From the NCBI GenBank assembly GCA_016839165.1, contig CP069300.1, forward strand, positions 1,178,001 to 1,242,000: a stretch of 64,000 bases of DNA, written 5' to 3'. The notes below the pieces were generated by a model. The model was not told where the DNA came from, ran no database searches, and saw nothing but the letters and a program-made list of their open reading frames with translations. Within the stretch, counting starts at the first letter, position 1, and each line of letters begins with the position of its first letter. This DNA comes from Bradyrhizobium sp. PSBB068. Lineage in GTDB: Bacteria; Pseudomonadota; Alphaproteobacteria; Rhizobiales; Xanthobacteraceae. The translations under genes were made by a program, and so were the position numbers. Positions 7,353 to 16,295 of this stretch are shown one piece after another.

Positions 7353-9089
7353 TCAGCCGAGGCGAAGGCGGCGCTCGCCGAAGGCGTAGAGCGGTCGCCA
7401 CAACAGGCGGTTAAACAACGTGACCAGAATGCACATGACGACGATGCCGAGCACGACCCGGGGAAAGTCGCCGGTCTCGGTCGCGTGCGCGATATAGGCG
7501 CCGAGACCGGTGGCGACGAGATGGGTGTTGCCCCAGCTCGCGACCTCCGCGACGATCGAGGCGTTCCAGGATCCGCCCGACGCGGTGATCGCGCCGGTGA
7601 CGTAATAGGGGAAGATGCCGGGCAGCACGACCTTGACCCACCATCGCCATCCTCCGAGATGAAGGCTGTTGGCGGCCTCGCGCAGGTCGGTCGGGAAGGC
7701 GGCGGCGCCCGCGATCACATTGAACAGGATGTACCACTGGGTGCCCAGGATCATCAGCGGGCTGAGCCAGACATTGGGGTCGAGGTGAAAGCGGACGATC
7801 AGCACGACGAACACCGGAAAGGCGAGGTTGGCCGGAAACGCGGCGAGGAATTGCGCGAGCGGCTGGATCCGCTCCGCAAGCTTCGGCCGCAGGCCGATCC
7901 AGACGCCGACCGGCACCCAGATCAGCGAGGCCAGCGCGATCAGCACGATGACGCGCAGCAGCGTGACGAGCCCGTATCCGACCGCATCGAAGACGTCGGA
8001 CAGGCCGAGCGAGGCGGAGAGGTATTGGTAAGCCAGCCAGGCGGCGTAGGCCGCCGCGGCAACGATCAGCGTAATCCAGATGGCGTCAATGAGGCGCGAA
8101 GGTTGGCCGGGTTTGCCGCCGGAGCGCAGCGCCACCGGCCAGCCGATGCGCATGGTGGAGATCGCCTTGTTGGCCATTCCCAATGGATAGGTCAGGGCGC
8201 GCAGCGCGCGCGTTCGCCGGAACAGATCGAGCATCCACGACGTCGGAGCTTCGCCGGAGGCGGTCTGCTCGAAGCGGAATTTGTCGGCCCAGGCCACGAT
8301 GGGACGAAACAGCAGCTGGTCATAGGCGATGATGACGATCAGCATCGTGATGAGTGCATAGCCGATCGCAGGCAGGTTCTTCTGCTCGATCGCGGTGGCG
8401 ACATAGGAGCCAACGCCGGGGAGGGTCACGGTCGTGTTGCCGACGGTGATCGCCTCCGACGCCACGACGAAGAACCAGCCGCCGGACATCGACATCATCG
8501 CGTTCCAGATCAGGCCGGGCATCGCAAAGGGAACGTCCAGTCGCCAGAACCGCTGCCAGCCCGAGAGGTGGAAGCTCGCGGTCGCCTCGTCGAGGTCCTT
8601 CGGCACGTTGCGCAGTGACTGATACATGCTGAACGTCATGTTCCAGGCCTGGCTCGTGAAGATCGCGAACACGCAGGCGAACTCCGCGCCCAGCACGCGG
8701 CCGGGAAACAGGTTCATGAAGAACACCACCGTGAAGGTGAGAAAACCGAGGATCGGCACCGACTGCAGGATGTCGAGCATCGGGATCAGCACCATCTCGG
8801 CGCGCCGGCTCTTGGCTGCGACGGTGGCGTAGATGAACGTAAACACCGTCGAGCAGACGATCGCCAGCAGCATCCGCATCGTGGTTCGGAGCGCATAGTA
8901 AGGCAGGTTGGCCGGATCGAGCGACACCGGCGTCCGCTCGAGCTCGGACAGCGGCACGGTGGTCTGCTCGCCGCCGTAGACGACGAGCACCATCGCGCCG
9001 ACCAGCAGCAACAGCGCCGCCAGGTCCCAGAAATTGGGCCGCAGGGAGACAGGTCCCCATACGGCTGAGCGAACGTCCCGAAACGTCAT
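7353..9089 (-). CDS. ABC transporter permease, two permease domains fused
   Basis: 578 residues from the chosen start. Two binding-protein-dependent permease domains lie in tandem, each with an EAA-type loop (DEATASFHLSGWQRFWRLDVP in the first half, REAANSLHLGGWRWW in the second). A fused permease can work with a single ATPase type without a partner. The ATG at 9089 is preferred to the upstream one at 9140 because GAAGGTGG lies just before it and the extra 17 residues look non-coding. Translationally close to the ATPase gene; together they form an importer lacking its binding protein. Confidence 0.85.
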   Translation of the reverse strand: MTFRDVRSAVWGPVSLRPNFWDLAALLLLVGAMVLVVYGGEQTTVPLSELERTPVSLDPANLPYYALRTTMRMLLAIVCSTVFTFIYATVAAKSRRAEMVLIPMLDILQSVPILGFLTFTVVFFMNLFPGRVLGAEFACVFAIFTSQAWNMTFSMYQSLRNVPKDLDEATASFHLSGWQRFWRLDVPFAMPGLIWNAMMSMSGGWFFVVASEAITVGNTTVTLPGVGSYVATAIEQKNLPAIGYALITMLIVIIAYDQLLFRPIVAWADKFRFEQTASGEAPTSWMLDLFRRTRALRALTYPLGMANKAISTMRIGWPVALRSGGKPGQPSRLIDAIWITLIVAAAAYAAWLAYQYLSASLGLSDVFDAVGYGLVTLLRVIVLIALASLIWVPVGVWIGLRPKLAERIQPLAQFLAAFPANLAFPVFVVLIVRFHLDPNVWLSPLMILGTQWYILFNVIAGAAAFPTDLREAANSLHLGGWRWWVKVVLPGIFPYYVTGAITASGGSWNASIVAEVASWGNTHLVATGLGAYIAHATETGDFPRVVLGIVVMCILVTLFNRLLWRPLYAFGERRLRLG

Positions 9090-9300
9090 AAAGCCACCTT
9101 CAGGGGGAGCAGAACCCGGCTGATTGCGGCCCGACGGCATCGGAACCGGCCCCCAAGGTCGGCTTATAGGCAGGATTCACGACAATAGGGTAGTCGGGAG
9201 ATGGGCGCATGACGCCCTTTCGGAGGATATCGGAACCTGGTGTGGCTTATGAGATCGGGCGGTTGGCCGTACGTCCGCCGCAGAGCCGTCGTCCCCTGGT

Positions 9301-10011
9301 TCAGGACCCTGGCTGCGTCAGGAACCGGGTGACCGCGCCGCCCAGCGTGGCGTGGTCGAGCGGCTCGGAGAGCGATGCCTTGGCGATTTCGACCACACGG
9401 TCGGGCGCCAGGCCGCGGCGCAGGTCGCACAGCGCATCGGCGTAATCGGCGGTGAATTCCGGATGCGGCTGCACCGACAGCGTCGTGCCGTTGGCATAGA
9501 GCAGTCCGGCATGCGGCGTGAACTCGGACGACATGATGGTGCGTGCGGAGGGGGGCGGGGTGATCACCTGGTCCTGGTGCGAGCAGGCGGCGGCGATCGC
9601 CTCGCCCTGGAGCAGCCCATTGTCGGGCGTCAGCCGGTAGACGTGGCGGCCGATGCCCCAGCCCTTCTCCGATTTGCGCACCGTGCCGCCGAGCGCCTGC
9701 GCGATCAGCTGATGACCGAAGCAGACGCCGACCATCGGAACATGCCTGTCGTGGGCCGCGCGCACGAAGGCTTCCAGCGGCGCGATCCAGGCGACATCGT
9801 CATAGACGCCGGCTGCCGATCCCGTGATCAGGATCGCATCCAGCGTGGCCGGATCGGGCAGCGCCTCGCCCGTGGCGACGCTCACGACGTTGCAGGCAAC
9901 AGACGGATCGGCCGCGGCCACCATCCGCTGGAACATCTGCGGATAGCTGCCGTGACGCTCGCAGAACTGCGGGCTGACGAGCCCGGTTTCGATGATGGTG
10001 ATGCGGGACAT
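9301..10011 (-). CDS. Class I glutamine amidotransferase-like protein
   Basis: 236 residues from MSRITIIETG. The nucleophile elbow VGVCFGHQLIAQAL contains the catalytic cysteine, and a histidine in QPHPEF plus a glutamate complete a GATase-1 triad. Stand-alone proteins of this type resemble the glutamine domain of GMP synthase and include gamma-glutamyl hydrolases; the acceptor is unknown. The open frame extends another 103 codons upstream, but that stretch is Arg/Ser-rich and overlaps the next gene's 3' end, so the inner ATG at 10011 is chosen. It is 211 nt upstream of the ABC permease and probably separately expressed. Confidence 0.82.
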   Translation of the reverse strand: MSRITIIETGLVSPQFCERHGSYPQMFQRMVAAADPSVACNVVSVATGEALPDPATLDAILITGSAAGVYDDVAWIAPLEAFVRAAHDRHVPMVGVCFGHQLIAQALGGTVRKSEKGWGIGRHVYRLTPDNGLLQGEAIAAACSHQDQVITPPPSARTIMSSEFTPHAGLLYANGTTLSVQPHPEFTADYADALCDLRRGLAPDRVVEIAKASLSEPLDHATLGGAVTRFLTQPGS

Positions 10012-10096
10012 GAAATGCGCTGATGGAAGAGCGGGGATGATCCAGCCTTTAATCCGAAAGCGCTTGCGGTCACAAGCCGCCTGCGGCGCCGGCCGA

Positions 10097-11056
10097 TCAA
10101 TTCCGCGACGGCGCCGCCGTGTCGATCGTCGCGGTGTGCTGCGCTGCCGGCGTGGTGTTCGCGGCCGCAGGTGCCGTGCTGATGATGACGGGTTCGGTGC
10201 GGTAGCGCGGCAATTGATCTTCGAGCGAATAACCGACGCAGAGCGCGAGGCTCGACCACACCGCCATGCTGAAATACAGCGACATCCAGGCGATTTCCTC
10301 GCGCCATTCGGCGATGTCATGGGTCACGACCCAGCGCCGGCTGACGTCGCGCAGGCCGTCGAGCGGGTGCAGCAGGCTGCCGCCGGCGGCGAGGTTGATG
10401 CGCCAGCGGTTGAGGTACATCGGGACGTCGATGGTCATCAGGAAGGCGAGGAAGGCGGCAATGCCGACGATCGCGACGATGAAAGCCCAGCGCACCGGAC
10501 CATGGAACTCGGGCAGCAGCCGGCACAGCGCGATCCCGACCAGGAAGAACACCACGGCCCAGATCGAGTTCTCGATTGCGTTGCAGAGATAATGCGTGGT
10601 CAGCACCGCATACCAGGAGAAGCATTCCGCGATCACGATCAGCGGCACGATGGTCCAGGCGATATTCACGGTGGTCTCGGCGCCGGTCATGGTGCCGAGC
10701 TGATGCAGGATGATCGCCCATTGCGCGGCGAAGCAGACCTCGGCGACGGTGGCGACGGTGCGGCCCACCATGACGCTCGACAGCCAGTGGTCGAACAGGC
10801 AGATGCGCTGCACGTCGGCGCGCGGCAGCACCGAACGGAAGGCGCAGCCGAACACATAGGCCGCGCACAGCAGCATCATCAGGCCGATGCCGGAGGTGTT
10901 GCTGAAGCTGCCGTTCGACTGCTCATGGAACTGGCGGTACAGCGCGAACCAGATCGCGATGTTGGCGGCGCTGACGAAGCTTAGGAAGCCCCACCACCGG
11001 ACCACTGGATTCGACCAAGCCAGCGTAACCGGCCGTGCCTGCCGCTCCATGCTCAT
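10097..11056 (-). CDS. Integral membrane protein of unknown function
   Basis: 319 residues with about seven hydrophobic segments (near 22-41, 57-73, 99-118, 126-150, 161-182, 187-208 and 255-277) and a soluble tail rich in Ala, Thr and Pro. I recognise no motif. An ATG at 11056 with GGAGCGG seven bases upstream is a good start. It may be co-transcribed with the amidotransferase gene 85 nt downstream, but nothing links their functions. Confidence 0.72.
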   Translation of the reverse strand: MSMERQARPVTLAWSNPVVRWWGFLSFVSAANIAIWFALYRQFHEQSNGSFSNTSGIGLMMLLCAAYVFGCAFRSVLPRADVQRICLFDHWLSSVMVGRTVATVAEVCFAAQWAIILHQLGTMTGAETTVNIAWTIVPLIVIAECFSWYAVLTTHYLCNAIENSIWAVVFFLVGIALCRLLPEFHGPVRWAFIVAIVGIAAFLAFLMTIDVPMYLNRWRINLAAGGSLLHPLDGLRDVSRRWVVTHDIAEWREEIAWMSLYFSMAVWSSLALCVGYSLEDQLPRYRTEPVIISTAPAAANTTPAAQHTATIDTAAPSRN

Positions 11057-11165
11057 TCACCGCTCCGCCTGTAACCGAATTGATATTGAACTGTAGTAAT
11101 TCTGTCATAGAAGGTCGCGAATCACGACTAAAAAATGCGTGTGGCGCGGGCCGGGCGGCTACGGA

Positions 11166-11229
11166 TTGTGACAGTGTTTGTGACAGCGCGGCGTTTGTGA
11201 CAGTGAGCGGCGGCCCGGCGTTTGTGACA
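11166..11229 (+). repeat. Four direct copies of TTGTGACA
   Basis: Exact copies start at 11166, 11178, 11195 and 11222, spaced 12, 17 and 27 nt, mostly within GTTTGTGACA. A fifth partial copy (TGTGACA) lies near 11337. The array lies in a divergent promoter region, so it may be a regulator-binding cluster or simply a degenerate tandem repeat. Confidence 0.6.
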
Positions 11230-11254
11230 ACGCGCAGCCCGCCAAACCCCTCTC

Positions 11255-11296
11255 CCGTCATTCCGGGGCGCGCGGAACGCGAGCCCGGAATGACGG
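11255..11296. repeat. Inverted repeat CCGTCATTCCGGG...CCCGGAATGACGG
   Basis: Perfect 13-nt arms at 11255-11267 and 11284-11296 around a GC-rich loop, flanked by CTCTC/GGAGAG that partly extend the stem. A related element occurs at 21175-21248. It is a REP-like intergenic element. Confidence 0.75.
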
Positions 11297-11439
11297 TGGA
11301 GAGAACGGGCTGCCCCGCCTTCGCGATCGTGATCGAATGTGACACCCGCGCCGGTAGGCAGGCCCCGCGCCATCATCTATTGAACGGCTTCCTTTTTCTG
11401 GCCGAACCCGCGCGGGCTGGCTTCAAGCGAAGGCGCCTC

Positions 11440-12000
11440 GTGACGACGGACATGACGGCCAGCTACGACCCGCTGTTGCGCAGGATCCATTGGGCGACGG
11501 CGGTGCTGTTCATCGCGGCGATGTTGATCGGGCTGTATTGCGGGCTGCAGCCGGCGGGGACCTCGCCACGGCGCCAGCTGCTCGAGGTACACAAATCGCT
11601 CGGCGTCACCCTGTTCTTCCTGGCGATCCTGCGGCTGATCGTGCGCGCTGCGACCACGGCGCCGCCGGAGCCGAGATCGTTCTCGCCGCTGGTGAAGATC
11701 GCGGCACGGCTCAATCACTGGGCGCTCTACGCCATCCTGTTCGTGATGCCGGTGACCGGCTACATGTTCTCGTCGGCCGGCGGCTACTCGCTGCGCTATT
11801 TCTGGACCTTCAGCTGGCCGCGCCTGTTCGCCGATAACAAGGCGGTCGCAGAGGCCGGCGAGCTGGCGCACGGCGCGCTCGCCTATGTCGTCTACGCCGT
11901 GGTCGCACTGCATATCGCCGCGACGCTCTGGCATGTCGTCGTGAAAAAGGACGAGACGCTGGCGCGGATGTGGCCGCGCACGAGCCGCAATGCGTCCTGA
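11440..12000 (+). CDS. Cytochrome b561 family protein
   Basis: 186 residues from a GTG at 11440, chosen because CGAAGG lies six bases upstream; an ATG at 11452 has no such site. Four membrane helices are visible, with histidines suited to bind two b haems: RIHWATA in helix 1, LEVHKSLG at the start of helix 2, RLNHWALY in helix 3 and LHIAATLWHV in helix 4. This group moves electrons between quinol and periplasmic acceptors. It is monocistronic and convergent with the Lrp regulator gene, 15 nt from its stop. Confidence 0.88.
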   Translation: MTTDMTASYDPLLRRIHWATAVLFIAAMLIGLYCGLQPAGTSPRRQLLEVHKSLGVTLFFLAILRLIVRAATTAPPEPRSFSPLVKIAARLNHWALYAILFVMPVTGYMFSSAGGYSLRYFWTFSWPRLFADNKAVAEAGELAHGALAYVVYAVVALHIAATLWHVVVKKDETLARMWPRTSRNAS

Positions 12001-12015
12001 CGTCTGGTTTCCGGA

Positions 12016-12504
12016 TTATCCGCGCAGCGCAGTCTCCGGAATGGTGCGGCGAACCACCTCGCGCATCGCGAAGCTGGAATGGATGCGGGCGACACCCGGC
12101 ATCCGCGACAGATGCTGCTTGTGGATGCGCTCGAAGTCGGCGATGTCGCGGGCGATGACCTGCAGATGATAATCGTCGCTGCCCGACATCAGATGGCAGG
12201 ACACGACGTCGGGGCAGCGCGCGATCGCGGCCTCGAAAGCTGCGAGATAGTCCTCGCTCTGCTTCTCCAGCGTGATGGTGACGACGACGGTCGTGACGAG
12301 GCCAAGCGCTGATGCCTCGAGGTCGACGCGGTAGCCGCGGATCACGCCGATCTCCTCCAGATGACGAATCCGCCGCGCGCAGGCGGTCGGCGACAGCCCG
12401 ACCTTCTCGGCAAGCTCGATCTGGCTGGCGCGGGCATCACTGACCAGCTCGGCGAGGATTCTGAGATCGATACGATCGAGACCGTCCACGCAGTTTTCCT
12501 TCAT
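12016..12504 (-). CDS. Lrp/AsnC-family regulator, probably of alanine dehydrogenase
   Basis: 162 residues. An N-terminal helix-turn-helix (about 8-60; DLRILAELVSDARASQIELA, then GLSPTACARRIRHLE) is followed by a RAM ligand-binding domain (about 75-150). The frame runs on upstream to 13176 but only as the complement of ald; the ATG at 12504 gives the normal family length. It diverges from alanine dehydrogenase 126 nt away, the arrangement in which Lrp-type AldR proteins activate ald in response to alanine. Confidence 0.9.
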   Translation of the reverse strand: MKENCVDGLDRIDLRILAELVSDARASQIELAEKVGLSPTACARRIRHLEEIGVIRGYRVDLEASALGLVTTVVVTITLEKQSEDYLAAFEAAIARCPDVVSCHLMSGSDDYHLQVIARDIADFERIHKQHLSRMPGVARIHSSFAMREVVRRTIPETALRG

Positions 12505-12524
12505 CCGCTGAGCTTGCCACGAAG

Positions 12525-12538
12525 GATATGGGCGTATC
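12525..12538. promoter_or_regulatory. Weak inverted repeat GATA-N6-TATC, possible Lrp site
   Basis: A short imperfect dyad (GATATGGGCGTATC) lies in the 126-bp region between the Lrp-type gene and ald. Lrp sites are degenerate, so this is a suggestion only. Confidence 0.25.
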
Positions 12539-12630
12539 TGGCTGTGGGCAAGCCGGAATTCGCTGAGAAACGCCGTGCGGCGGGGCATAGCCTCGTGGTT
12601 GGCGGAAACCAATTTTGCAAGGAGCGGACC

Positions 12631-13746
12631 ATGCGTGTCGGCGTGCCCAAGGAAATCAAGGTCGAGGAGTATCGGGTCGGGCTGACGCCGGCCTCGGTGC
12701 GGGAATATGTGGCGCACGGCCACGAGGTCGTGGTGCAGCGCGGCGCCGGCGACGGCATCGGTGCCGGCGATGACGCCTATACCCAAGCCGGTGCGCGGAT
12801 TGCCGACACCGCCGAAGAGGTGTTCTCCGTCGCCGAGATGATCGTCAAGGTGAAGGAGCCGCAGCCGTCCGAATGGATCAGGCTGCGCGAGGGACAGATC
12901 CTGTTCACCTATCTGCATCTTGCGCCCGACGTGCCGCAGACCGCGGGGTTGATCGCCTCCGGCTGCACGGCGGTCGCCTATGAGACCGTCACCGATGCGC
13001 ATGGCGGGCTGCCGCTGCTGGCGCCGATGAGCGAGGTCGCCGGCCGGCTGGCGATCGAGGCCGCGGGCGCCGCGTTGCGCAAATCCGCCGACGGCATGGG
13101 CAAGCTGCTCGGCGGCGTACCGGGCGTGCCGCCGGCGCGCGTTGCGATCATCGGCGGCGGTGTGGTCGGCACCCATGCGGCGCGGATGGCCGCAGGTCTC
13201 GGCAGCGACGTCACCATTCTCGACCGCTCATTGCCGCGCCTGCGTGCGCTCGACGACCTCTTCCTCGGGCGCATCCGCACCCGTTACGCCACGCTGGAAG
13301 CGATCGAGCAGGAGGTTTTCGCCGCTGACGTTGTGATCGGTGCCGTGCTGGTGCCGGGCGCCAGCGCACCGAAGCTGGTGTCGCGCGCGCAGCTCGCAGG
13401 CATGAAGCGCCGCGCGGTGCTGGTCGACGTCGCGATCGACCAGGGCGGCTGCTTCGAGACCTCGAAGCCGACCACCCACCAGGCGCCGACCTATCTGGTC
13501 GACGAGATCGTGCATTATTGCGTGGCCAACATGCCGGGCGCGGTGCCGGTGACCTCGAGCCATGCGCTCAACCACGCCACCTTGCCGTTCGGCCTGGCGC
13601 TGGCCTCGAAGGGACTGCGCGCGCTGGTCGAGGATCCGCATTTGCGCGCCGGCCTCAACGTCGATCGCGGTCGCATCACCAACCGCGCCGTCGCCGAGAG
13701 CCAGCATCTCGCGGCCGTGATGCCGGAGGAAGCGCTGGCGTCGTAA
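12631..13746 (+). CDS. ald: Alanine dehydrogenase
   Basis: 371 residues, the standard length. It starts [20 protein letters not shown], the N-terminal signature of the family, and AAGGAG precedes the ATG. The NAD-binding region is [19 protein letters not shown] (about 170-188), and catalytic lysine and histidine are expected in KVKEPQ and YLHLAPD. It reversibly deaminates L-alanine to pyruvate and ammonia, allowing growth on alanine or ammonia assimilation. Regulation by the divergent Lrp-type protein is likely. Confidence 0.96.
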   Translation: MRVGVPKEIKVEEYRVGLTPASVREYVAHGHEVVVQRGAGDGIGAGDDAYTQAGARIADTAEEVFSVAEMIVKVKEPQPSEWIRLREGQILFTYLHLAPDVPQTAGLIASGCTAVAYETVTDAHGGLPLLAPMSEVAGRLAIEAAGAALRKSADGMGKLLGGVPGVPPARVAIIGGGVVGTHAARMAAGLGSDVTILDRSLPRLRALDDLFLGRIRTRYATLEAIEQEVFAADVVIGAVLVPGASAPKLVSRAQLAGMKRRAVLVDVAIDQGGCFETSKPTTHQAPTYLVDEIVHYCVANMPGAVPVTSSHALNHATLPFGLALASKGLRALVEDPHLRAGLNVDRGRITNRAVAESQHLAAVMPEEALAS

Positions 13747-13776
13747 CGTTTGCGAGCCTTCGCAGCTTTTCCCATT

Positions 13777-13897
13777 GTCGTCCCGGCGAAAGCCGGGACC
13801 CATACTCTGCGGCGGATGTTTTACGGGAATTCGTCGACACGGCCGAGCAAGACAATAGGCGCTCGTGGTTATGGGTCCCGGCTTTCGCCGGGACGAC
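13777..13897. repeat. REP-like inverted repeat, GTCGTCCCGGCGAAAGCCGG family
   Basis: Perfect 27-nt arms at 13777-13803 and 13871-13897 with a 67-nt unique-looking centre. Each arm is itself nearly palindromic (CCCGGCGAAAGCCGGG). A second member of the family lies at 38966-39112. It sits between convergent genes, where such elements may end transcription or stabilise mRNA. Confidence 0.85.
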
Positions 13898-13955
13898 ATC
13901 GAATGCGTTGTGCAGTCGCGGAGTCATCCGCACGACGCGCCGAGCGTCCGAGATG

Positions 13956-14744
13956 TCATTTCTCGACGAACCTTGATCCGGCGTTTTCCGTCAGTTTCTT
14001 CAGCCGGCTCTGCATCACTTCAATGATGTGCTCGCGCTTTGCCGCGATCCGTTCGATGGGGCCGCCGATGCCGATAGCCAGCGGCGCGCGTCGCTTTGGT
14101 AGCGGAACAAGCATGCCTATGGTGTTTGCGCCCGGCGTCGTGCGGCCGCCTGACTCGGAAAAGCCGCGGCGGCGAATGCGCTCGATTTCTTCGAGAAACG
14201 CCGTTTCGCGAACACGCGCCGACGGACTCGGCTCATCGGCATTGTTGCGACGGATGATGCCGCGAATCCTGGTGTTTGGCATTTGGCTCAGCAGCACGTG
14301 TCCAAGCGCGGTACGAACCATCGGTCGTATTTGACCAGCATGTGTAATGAACTGAAGCTGATAGCCGCTCGGCACAACGTGTAGATACCGCATCCCGGCG
14401 GCGCCCGTCTGTTGTCCAAGCAGGATGGTTTCGCCCCCAGTCGCGCTCCAGAGTTCCTCCATCAGATCGGTCAGCTTTGTGTCACGGAACGGAGAACGAC
14501 GGATCCAATCACCGAGCAGACCGACGCGGTAGCTAGGGATGAAACGCCGGGTCTTTCGATCGTATTCAAGGTAGTTCAATTCAACGAGACTGCTAAGCAA
14601 CACCGACGTGCTCGATTGTGGCATCTCCAGCGCGGAAGCTATTTCGGTTACGGAAGCAGCCCGCTTCGTTTCCCGAAAGAACTCCAGAACTGCAAACGTG
14701 CGCATTGCAGATTTGACAATGGCCGTCTTGTTCGCGCTCGGCAT
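13956..14744 (-). CDS. IclR-family transcriptional regulator
   Basis: 262 residues. A winged helix-turn-helix (about 10-70; SVTEIASALEMPQSSTSVLLSSLV) precedes an IclR effector domain (about 85-255) with the usual GHVLLSQMP and GGRTTPGANTIGMLVPL blocks. It is divergent from the leuC-led operon, with a perfect palindrome between them. IclR proteins usually control catabolic operons for small organic acids, which is one reason to see the neighbouring leuCDB set as catabolic. Confidence 0.92.
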   Translation of the reverse strand: MPSANKTAIVKSAMRTFAVLEFFRETKRAASVTEIASALEMPQSSTSVLLSSLVELNYLEYDRKTRRFIPSYRVGLLGDWIRRSPFRDTKLTDLMEELWSATGGETILLGQQTGAAGMRYLHVVPSGYQLQFITHAGQIRPMVRTALGHVLLSQMPNTRIRGIIRRNNADEPSPSARVRETAFLEEIERIRRRGFSESGGRTTPGANTIGMLVPLPKRRAPLAIGIGGPIERIAAKREHIIEVMQSRLKKLTENAGSRFVEK

Positions 14745-14778
14745 GGTTGTCTCCGCGGCGCGGCAATGACCGCGCCTC

Positions 14779-14794
14779 CATCACATATGTGATG
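14779..14794. promoter_or_regulatory. Perfect 16-bp palindrome CATCACATATGTGATG, candidate IclR operator
   Basis: It starts 35 nt upstream of the IclR start codon, in the region divergent with the leuC operon. Its size and perfect symmetry suit a dimeric regulator. A second palindrome, ATTGGCGCCAAT, lies at 14836-14847, 43 nt before leuC. Confidence 0.6.
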
Positions 14795-14889
14795 TTAGGC
14801 CAAAATGGCTTCACTTGACGACAAGTTTGGCACAGATTGGCGCCAATGAGATCAAGCCGCATGGAAACGCAGAGAGCAGGGGAAGGCGA

Positions 14890-16293
14890 ATGCCCGGCCG
14901 AAGTTTGCTCGAGAAGATCTGGGACCAGCATGTCATCGCCCGTTTGAGCGAGGACACCGATCTCCTTCATATCGATCGCCATCTGCTGCACGATCTCGGC
15001 GGCTCGCGCGGACTGCTCGATCTCAAGAGCCGGGGCCTCAAGGTTCACAATCCGGAGCTGACGTTCGCGACGCCCGATCACGCGCTGTCGACGGCGCCCG
15101 GTCGCGCCGGGACCAGCAAGATCGGCATGGAATTGCTGGCGGCGCTGCGGGCTGAGACCGCGGCAAGCGGTATCAGGTTGTTCGATGTCGATGAGCCCGG
15201 CCAGGGCATCGTCCATGTCATCGGGCCCGAACTCGGCTTGAGCCTGCCGGGCGCGACGATCGTCTGCGGCGACAGCCATACCTGCACCCATGGCGGCTTG
15301 GGGGCACTCGCCTTCGGCATCGGGTCGAGCGAGCTCACCCATGTGCTGGCGACGCAGGCGCTGATCCAGAAGCGTCCGAAGACGCTGCGTGCGCGCTTCG
15401 AAGGCAAGCTGCCGCTCGGCGTCACCGCCAAGGACATGATCCTGGCGCTGATCGGGCAGATCGGCGCCGCCGGCGGCACCGGCTATGCGGTCGAATATGC
15501 GGGGAGCGCGATCCGCGCGCTGCCGATCGAGGGGAGGCTCACGATCTGCAACCTCTCGATCGAGCTCGGCGCCAAGATGGGCATGGTGGCGCCCGACGAG
15601 ACAACCTTCGAATTCCTGCGCGGCCGTCCCTACGCGCCGCAAGGCGAGATGTGGGATCTCGCGGTGAAAGCGTGGCGCGAGCTGCCGAGCGATCCCGATG
15701 CGGTGTTCGACCGCGAGGTCATGATCGACGTCGAGAAGATCATTCCGCAGGTCACCTGGGGCATCAGCCCCGAGCATGTCGTCGGCGTCGACGGCGTCAT
15801 TCCCGATCCGAAGGCGGTCGACGATCCCTTGCGGCGCGCCGCGATCGAGACCGCGCTGGAGTATATGGGCCTGCAAGGTGGTGCGCCGATCGCCGGGACG
15901 CCGGTCGACTGGGTGTTCATCGGCTCCTGCACCAACAGCCGCTTGAGCGATCTGCGTGCTGCGGCCGAGGTCGCACGCGGCCGCAAGGTCGCCGCCGGGG
16001 TCCGCGCCTGGGTGGTGCCAGGCTCGGAGAACGTCAAGCGCGAGGCGGTCGCCGAAGGGCTCGACAAGATCTTCATCGAAGCCGGCTTCGAGTGGCGCGA
16101 GCCGGGCTGCTCGATGTGCCTGGCCGCCAACGGCGAGGTGGTGGCGCCCGGGCAGCGCTCGGTCTCGACCTCGAACCGCAACTTCGTCGGCCGGCAGGGG
16201 CCGCGGGCGCGGACGCATCTGGCGAGCCCGGCGAGTGCGGCGGCCTCCGCCATCGCCGGTGCGATCGCCGATGTCAGGATGATGGGGCGCTGA
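14890..16293 (+). CDS. leuC: 3-isopropylmalate dehydratase-type large subunit
   Basis: 467 residues. The start at 14890 is chosen because GGGGAAGG lies just upstream; the frame opens 25 codons earlier. The 4Fe-4S cysteines are visible: one in IGSCTNSR and two in GCSMCLAANGE, with GDSHTCTHGG near residue 130. With the small subunit it isomerises 2-isopropylmalate or hydrates and dehydrates related acids such as citraconate/2-methylmalate. Because it is IclR-linked and co-transcribed with an ABC importer, it is probably a second, catabolic copy rather than the leucine enzyme. Confidence 0.88.
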   Translation: MPGRSLLEKIWDQHVIARLSEDTDLLHIDRHLLHDLGGSRGLLDLKSRGLKVHNPELTFATPDHALSTAPGRAGTSKIGMELLAALRAETAASGIRLFDVDEPGQGIVHVIGPELGLSLPGATIVCGDSHTCTHGGLGALAFGIGSSELTHVLATQALIQKRPKTLRARFEGKLPLGVTAKDMILALIGQIGAAGGTGYAVEYAGSAIRALPIEGRLTICNLSIELGAKMGMVAPDETTFEFLRGRPYAPQGEMWDLAVKAWRELPSDPDAVFDREVMIDVEKIIPQVTWGISPEHVVGVDGVIPDPKAVDDPLRRAAIETALEYMGLQGGAPIAGTPVDWVFIGSCTNSRLSDLRAAAEVARGRKVAAGVRAWVVPGSENVKREAVAEGLDKIFIEAGFEWREPGCSMCLAANGEVVAPGQRSVSTSNRNFVGRQGPRARTHLASPASAAASAIAGAIADVRMMGR

Positions 16294-16295
16294 TC

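Larger units (their letters stand above)
11057..11439. other. Gene-free interval with direct and inverted repeats
   Basis: 383 nt between the divergent membrane protein and cytochrome b561 genes. I see no coding sequence. It contains four direct copies of TTGTGACA (listed separately) and one inverted repeat of the CCCGGAATGACGG family. The rest is unremarkable. Confidence 0.7.

Noticed and set aside
5973..8618. 881-codon open frame on the + strand
   Set aside because: It is antisense to the ABC ATPase and permease genes, whose motifs are intact. Its translation is rich in Arg, His, Gln and Asp, as expected for the complement of GC-rich coding DNA.
10012..10320. N-terminal extension of the glutamine amidotransferase gene
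   Set aside because: Arg/Ser-rich translation overlapping the 3' end of the membrane protein gene; the family domain begins at 10011.
11166..11229. Plasmid-type iteron array or replication origin
   Set aside because: Four 8-mers with irregular spacing and no rep gene or AT-rich region nearby.
12505..13176. N-terminal extension of the Lrp-type gene
   Set aside because: This part is the complement of ald and has no Lrp-like sequence; the ATG at 12504 gives the right length.
14593..16218. 541-codon open frame on the - strand
   Set aside because: Antisense to leuC and overlapping the IclR gene in another frame; no family pattern and skewed composition.
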